In this document: positions 60,318-64,000 of the stretch, piece by piece | Layout of the letters: each line of letters opens with the position of its first letter | Position numbering within the stretch: the first letter of the stretch is position 1 | Source: Symbiodinium natans | Lineage: Eukaryota > Sar > Dinophyceae > Suessiales > Symbiodiniaceae | Direction: 5' to 3' | NCBI GenBank assembly: GCA_905221605.1 | Contig: CAJNDS010000073.1 | Span: 125,001 to 189,000 of the forward strand | Length of the DNA: 64,000 bases | Notes under the pieces: model-generated | What the model was told of the DNA's origin: nothing | The model's input: only the letters and a program-made list of their open reading frames with translations | The model's database searches: none | Position numbers and translations under genes: made by a program

Positions 60318-61783
60318 AAGGGGTAAAGTCTGCCTCAGAAGCTGAACCTCCCCATCGTTCTTCTTTTGTTCGCCCTTCCCCAAAGGGATCTGCAGCATTG
60401 AAGTCTAGTGATCACACCCCCGCACTCTGCCCTGAGGCCGCTGCGAATGCCTCCAATTTGAGGGGGGTTGTTCTTCAGAGCACCCTGCATTCTGAGGCCT
60501 GGGATGCCATCTTGTTGCTCTGGCGTTCTTTGGTAGACATCATTGGCCCTTACAGTTCGGTGCTGCAGCAGCTTCAGGGGTCACCTAATGGACCTGCTTT
60601 GACATTGAAGCTTTTGCAACTCAACGCAGACACAACCGCTTTACGCTATGTCAAAGCTTGCTTGGCCTATTTCGAATTTCTTGTCGACCTCGGACACTCC
60701 TTGGACAATCTTTCCCAACTTGCCGCAGTTGAGGCAGTCTACGCTTTACACTGCAGCCGTTCCCAGGACGATGACTTTTCTCTGGACCGGGAACAGATTG
60801 CTTTGGTTTTTCCGCTCAACACCCTGAAGGCGCTGCGTTGGTTGGTGAAAACCGTGACCCTTCACTTCCCAGACCTCTACTCAGGCCTGTTCAGAGCTTT
60901 GTCTGCTCAGCCATCTTCAGATCGTTCTGAAGCCATGCCACTTCCTTTGGACTTTGTCGCTTTTCTTGAATCAGTTGTGCTTGATCCTCTTTCCGCTCCT
61001 GAACTTGCTCTGTTTGCCGGCTCCGCATTGGTATGTATATGGTCTTCGCTGCGCTTTGGGGACGCTTCCCACGTATCCTGGTCAGCTCTTCTGTTTGACC
61101 CTCAAGCATTAGTCATTCGCGGCCTTGCCTATCGTACAAAAACATCTCGGCGTGGCATGGCTTTTGCTTTCTACGCAGAGGGCATATACGGCCCTTGGGG
61201 TATTCGCTGGCTCCAGCTTCTGGCTGCCTTGTGGGGTTCTTTGGAACAACTCTCCCCCAATGTGGTCCCTGACTCCCTCTTTTTCTGCTCCTCGCTTCTG
61301 GATGACACTTGCGACTTTGCATTTTGCCCCGCGTCATATGCATCGGCACTGCGTTGTCTGCGCTCAGCCTTGAACATGTGGGGTCGCTTAGGGTACGATG
61401 CGTCTCGCAATTTCACTTTACATTCTTGCAAGGCGACAGTCTTGTCCTGGTGTTCGCAGCTTGGCCTTGGCGACATGGCACGCCGTGAGCAGGGACATCA
61501 CCGCACCACCTCAGTCACTCTTTACGGTCGAGATGACACGCACGCGGCCCTAGCTCTTCAGGCCTCGATCCTTGGCAAGATTCGCACTGGCGCTTTTCGT
61601 CCCAGCATTTCCCAACACCGCGGAGCCCAGTCACCGATGGCAGAGCCGCAGCTTCTGGTTAGGGGAGGTCTTGCGACTTCTGGACTGGATGTCCCCCGTC
61701 GCTTTCGGGGAGGTTTCTCTGAGCATAGTGCGGACCCCCTGACAGCAGCAGCTCTTCCTTTGGTACCCAGGTTCCCTCGGTAA
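60318..61783 (+). pseudogene. Element B tyrosine recombinase, C-terminal catalytic part
   Basis: Continues the 48534 frame. Core-binding helices (LRYVKACLAYFEFLVDLGHS) are followed by catalytic landmarks: Arg in WSSLRFGDASHVSW (~61051), HxxK in LHSCKATVLSWCSQLG (~61421), GHHR (~61495) and Tyr in TLYGRDD (~61522). The catalytic set is complete; the gene is broken only by element A. An open frame starting inside B2 reads into it but is an artefact of the insertion. Confidence 0.85.
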
Positions 61784-62086
61784 GCTTTAGGCTGCTCGAG
61801 GGCGTCTGGCATCGGAGCGTGCCGATGGAAATCAGAGCTTGTGTGCGGCTTCGGAGCTTCTTTCAATTCTTGTTGCTTTTGTGTACTTTCCCTCATACAT
61901 GCTCTCGCGCCCAGGTCTAGCTGTGGACGCTCCACACATTCTTCCAGGCGCACCTCTCAGAGTGTTTCGTCCTTTCCTGGCCCAGCTTATTGGCTTTGCA
62001 CTGGCTTTGCATCTCCTTCTGTGCGTCAAGCGCTTTTATCTGTCTTCTTCCGCTCTTCCTTTTTCACTTTGGCCGACACAGGTTCT

Positions 62087-63469
62087 ATGGCCGACCCAGG
62101 GAGCGACAATGGGCGAGGCCTTCTCGTGCAGCCGACTCCCTCAGACAAGCTCTCAGTTCTTTGGGAATCTTTGAACCTTGATTTCCCGGAAGAGGTTGCG
62201 TCGCATTCGGAGTTGAACCGCACCATTCGCAATTTTGGGTTCTTGGCTACCTCCTTTGATCAGTTGGATCAGTGGTTGGAGTCACACGGTCTCCTGGACT
62301 TTGGCTCCGGGACACATGCGGACCTTCGGTGTCTTTGGCACAGGTCACATGCCTTGGCTTGCTCTGAGGGACACACGGCAGCTGTGCCCTTTCCGCCGCA
62401 ACCCTCTGCTTTGCCCTTGCCGCAGGACCAGTCCTTCAGCGCGGCTTCAGACCCTAGCCGCACCATGTCTGCTGCCGCATCATGGAACGAGCCCTTCCCA
62501 GCTAAGCTCTCCTCAGACAAAACGGCCGAGCTTCGAGCCGCTTTCCTGCGGAAATATCCTAGCGAGGTTTTGGACGATTCCACTATGCCTTCGGCTCGTC
62601 TCCTTGCTTTGGCTTTTAAACAAGCCTCGTCCCAAGAGTGGCGCTTCATCCCTTGGCGTTGGCGCATGTCAGTGCTTGAGCTTGAAGAGCAGCAGTTGCA
62701 GCGCCCCCGCAAGCTGGCCAGGACTGAGTTGGCAGACCTCATTTTGGATGATGTCCCTTCTCGGAACCTCCCGGACACACTGGGCATGTTTGCATTGAGC
62801 AAGATTTTGCACCTGCACAGTGTGGCGATGGCCATGGTCACTGATGTGCATTTGGTCACGCTTAAGAAGTACGAGTCCACTTTCCTCCGTTTTGCTTCGG
62901 CTCGCTTTGACAATAGCAGTGGCCTTCGCCCACCCAACGCATTGGAATGTGAGCAGGCAGATCGTCGATTCTGGGAGGCCGTGTCCGAACTCCGTTTGCA
63001 AGGTTGGTCTTTGGACGACTGCATCCATGAGAACACAGCCGTCCGCAGCGAGCTGGCCTCTCTTTTGGCACCGCGCGTTTTCCTGCCCAAGGCCATGCGC
63101 CGCCCGGAGGGCAAAGGAGCAGGTGGAGGAAAGGGCAATAGCTCCGGTGCTGGCTTTGGTAACGGACGAGGACGCGGCAAAGGCAAGGGGGATGGAAGAG
63201 GTCGTGGGAGTGGCCTTGGCGCCGGTCGTGGGGGATCCGGTCTGGGCAACCAAGGCAACTCCGCGGGGACCTCCACAAATCGCCAGGAGTGGGCATCCTC
63301 CGCAAAAATTAACGGAGAAGTTAAGACCCTTTGTATGCGCTGGAGTCAGCGCACAGGATGCAAAAATCCGTCATGCCGCTTTGAACACCTTTGTCCCGTG
63401 AAGCTTCCCAGTGGGAAGATTTGTCTTGGCAACCATCCGGCTTGGCAACATACTGACACCCCGCATTGA
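62087..63469 (+). CDS. Element B Gag with CCCH-type finger
   Basis: ATG 62087 (MADPGSDNGRGLLVQPTPSD); the frame is open from 61841. The middle is helical (RAAFLRKYPSEVLDD, LALAFKQASSQEWRFIPWRWRMSVLELEEQQLQRP). Then comes a Gly/Arg/Lys-rich stretch (GKGNSSGAGFGNGRGRGKGKG). C-terminal finger: LCMRWSQRTGCKNPSCRFEH then LCPVKLPSGKICLGNHPAWQH. Ends in UGA at 63467-63469, with the same frame open beyond. Counterpart of element A's Gag at the same position. Confidence 0.8.
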   Translation: MADPGSDNGRGLLVQPTPSDKLSVLWESLNLDFPEEVASHSELNRTIRNFGFLATSFDQLDQWLESHGLLDFGSGTHADLRCLWHRSHALACSEGHTAAVPFPPQPSALPLPQDQSFSAASDPSRTMSAAASWNEPFPAKLSSDKTAELRAAFLRKYPSEVLDDSTMPSARLLALAFKQASSQEWRFIPWRWRMSVLELEEQQLQRPRKLARTELADLILDDVPSRNLPDTLGMFALSKILHLHSVAMAMVTDVHLVTLKKYESTFLRFASARFDNSSGLRPPNALECEQADRRFWEAVSELRLQGWSLDDCIHENTAVRSELASLLAPRVFLPKAMRRPEGKGAGGGKGNSSGAGFGNGRGRGKGKGDGRGRGSGLGAGRGGSGLGNQGNSAGTSTNRQEWASSAKINGEVKTLCMRWSQRTGCKNPSCRFEHLCPVKLPSGKICLGNHPAWQHTDTPH

Positions 63470-63512
63470 GGGGGACCGGACCCATCTTTCGAGCAGGCAG
63501 CTGGGTCCGGTC
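63467..63512 (+). promoter_or_regulatory. Candidate UGA readthrough signal with 3' hairpin, element B
   Basis: UGA at 63467-63469. Four bases later begins GACCGGACCCA (63474-63484), perfectly complementary to TGGGTCCGGTC (63502-63512): an 11-bp stem with a 17-nt loop. A stable structure just 3' of a leaky stop is known to promote readthrough in gammaretroviral gag-pol. Here it is inference from layout. Confidence 0.5.
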
Positions 63513-64000
63513 TGCCTTTGTTCGTGCCTGCCATTTTGCCTTTGTCCTCCCAGAGCTCTCCGACTCCGACTCCGGCAAAGCAGGCACCCGAGCCTCTGTT
63601 GCCCATTTTTCCTCACGCGGGGGCTTTGGCTTTGTCTGTTTCCGACTCGCCATCCCCAAGAAGCCACTTACCACTGCACACAGATCCCGATGTGGATGTT
63701 TTAGCCCCAAACAGCCTCAACCCAACGCTATCTTCTGCACCGGTCTCCGCAGAGTCCATGCCAGGGCTGTTTCCCCCGGCCTCCTCGCGGGTCACCTCCG
63801 CCCTACAGTCAGTTCGGGATTTCAAGCAACCCTTCTTCCTGGACATTTGCGCGGGAGCGGGTTCGCCGCTCAGCTCAGCATTCTTGGAGAAGGGAGTACC
63901 TTGTTTGTCTATCGACATTCTCATTGACACAAACATGGATCTTCTCCAGGACGACTTCTTTGAGCATTTGCTGCGCATTTGCACGTCCCGGCAGGTGGCC
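63470..64000 (+). CDS. Element B methyltransferase-pol frame (5' part, truncated by window)
   Basis: In frame with Gag directly after the UGA; no stop to the window end (177 codons seen). A Pro/Ser-rich linker (SSQSSPTPTPAKQAPEPLL) is followed by PFFLDICAGAGSPLSSAFLEK and VPCLSIDILID, a methyltransferase motif I and II equivalent to element A's VLEIFAGSAG. RT and RNase H should follow outside the window. Confidence 0.75.

Larger units (their letters stand above)
48534..64000 (+). mobile_element. Element B: tyrosine-recombinase retrotransposon, interrupted by A and truncated by window end
   Basis: Recombinase (48534-49098 plus 60318-61783), CCCH Gag (62087-63469), UGA, and the start of a methyltransferase-pol frame (63470 onward). 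The gene order matches element A. Its left repeat is not identified and its right end lies outside the window. Confidence 0.7.

Overview
The window is eukaryotic, gene-poor and packed with retroelements. It looks like nuclear DNA of a dinoflagellate, most likely a Symbiodiniaceae-type alga. Three signs support this: a relic of the 3' half of the dinoflagellate spliced leader (CATTTTGGCTCAAG at 48087-48100), interstitial TTTAGGG/CCCTAAA telomere-type tracts, and retroelement families whose protein motifs I associate with dinoflagellate genomes. The species assignment is inference. No rRNA, tRNA, CRISPR array or prokaryotic operon was seen.

Layout. 1-3.3 kb: a tandem duplication carrying two near-identical small genes, then a TIR-like fragment. 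5.4-7 kb: a fragment with polymerase-palm-like motifs and a frameshifted RNase H. 7.5-10.7 kb (- strand): a decayed retroelement with RNase H, a YADD reverse transcriptase and a putative 2OG-Fe(II) dioxygenase-like domain. 10.7-18.9 kb: a Ty1/copia-like polyprotein fragment (+) interrupted by a complete 7.24-kb LINE (-) with a 17-bp target-site duplication and a 9-nt A tail. 20.3-32.2 kb (-): a giant LINE-like element. Its ORF1 ends in an RNA 2'-phosphotransferase (Tpt1/KptA) domain, and its ORF2 carries endonuclease, RT, zinc fingers and a C-terminal ubiquitin-specific-protease-like domain. 32.9-33.9 kb: a second copy of the dioxygenase-like domain. 36.1-40.8 kb (+): exon-like pieces, including a C5-cytosine methyltransferase. 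40.8-41.7 kb: a C-rich low-complexity tract. 44.3-64 kb (+): three tyrosine-recombinase (DIRS/PAT-type) retrotransposons, C (decayed), A (nearly complete) and B (host of A, running off the window).

Element A (49099-60317) is the best-resolved system. It is bounded by PAT-type split direct repeats (A1 ... B1-A2 ... B2; A 150 bp, B 260 bp), with the trinucleotide AGG at both ends and once at the B1/A2 junction. It encodes an SR-rich Gag-like protein, a tyrosine recombinase, a CCCH Gag and a methyltransferase-RT-RNase H polyprotein. Its leader contains an array of eight short hairpins with covarying stems around a GC-AAGG-GC core. Its right spacer holds a small ubiquitin-like ORF. Element A sits inside the recombinase gene of element B. 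The reading frame is identical on the two sides, so the empty site can be inferred. In both A and B, Gag and the methyltransferase-pol ORF share one frame and are separated by a single UGA codon, which suggests stop-codon readthrough.

Together the elements show repeated capture of ubiquitin-system, RNA-repair and nucleic-acid-modification domains by retroelements. Most non-retroelement stretches hold only short exon-like ORFs that I cannot assign.
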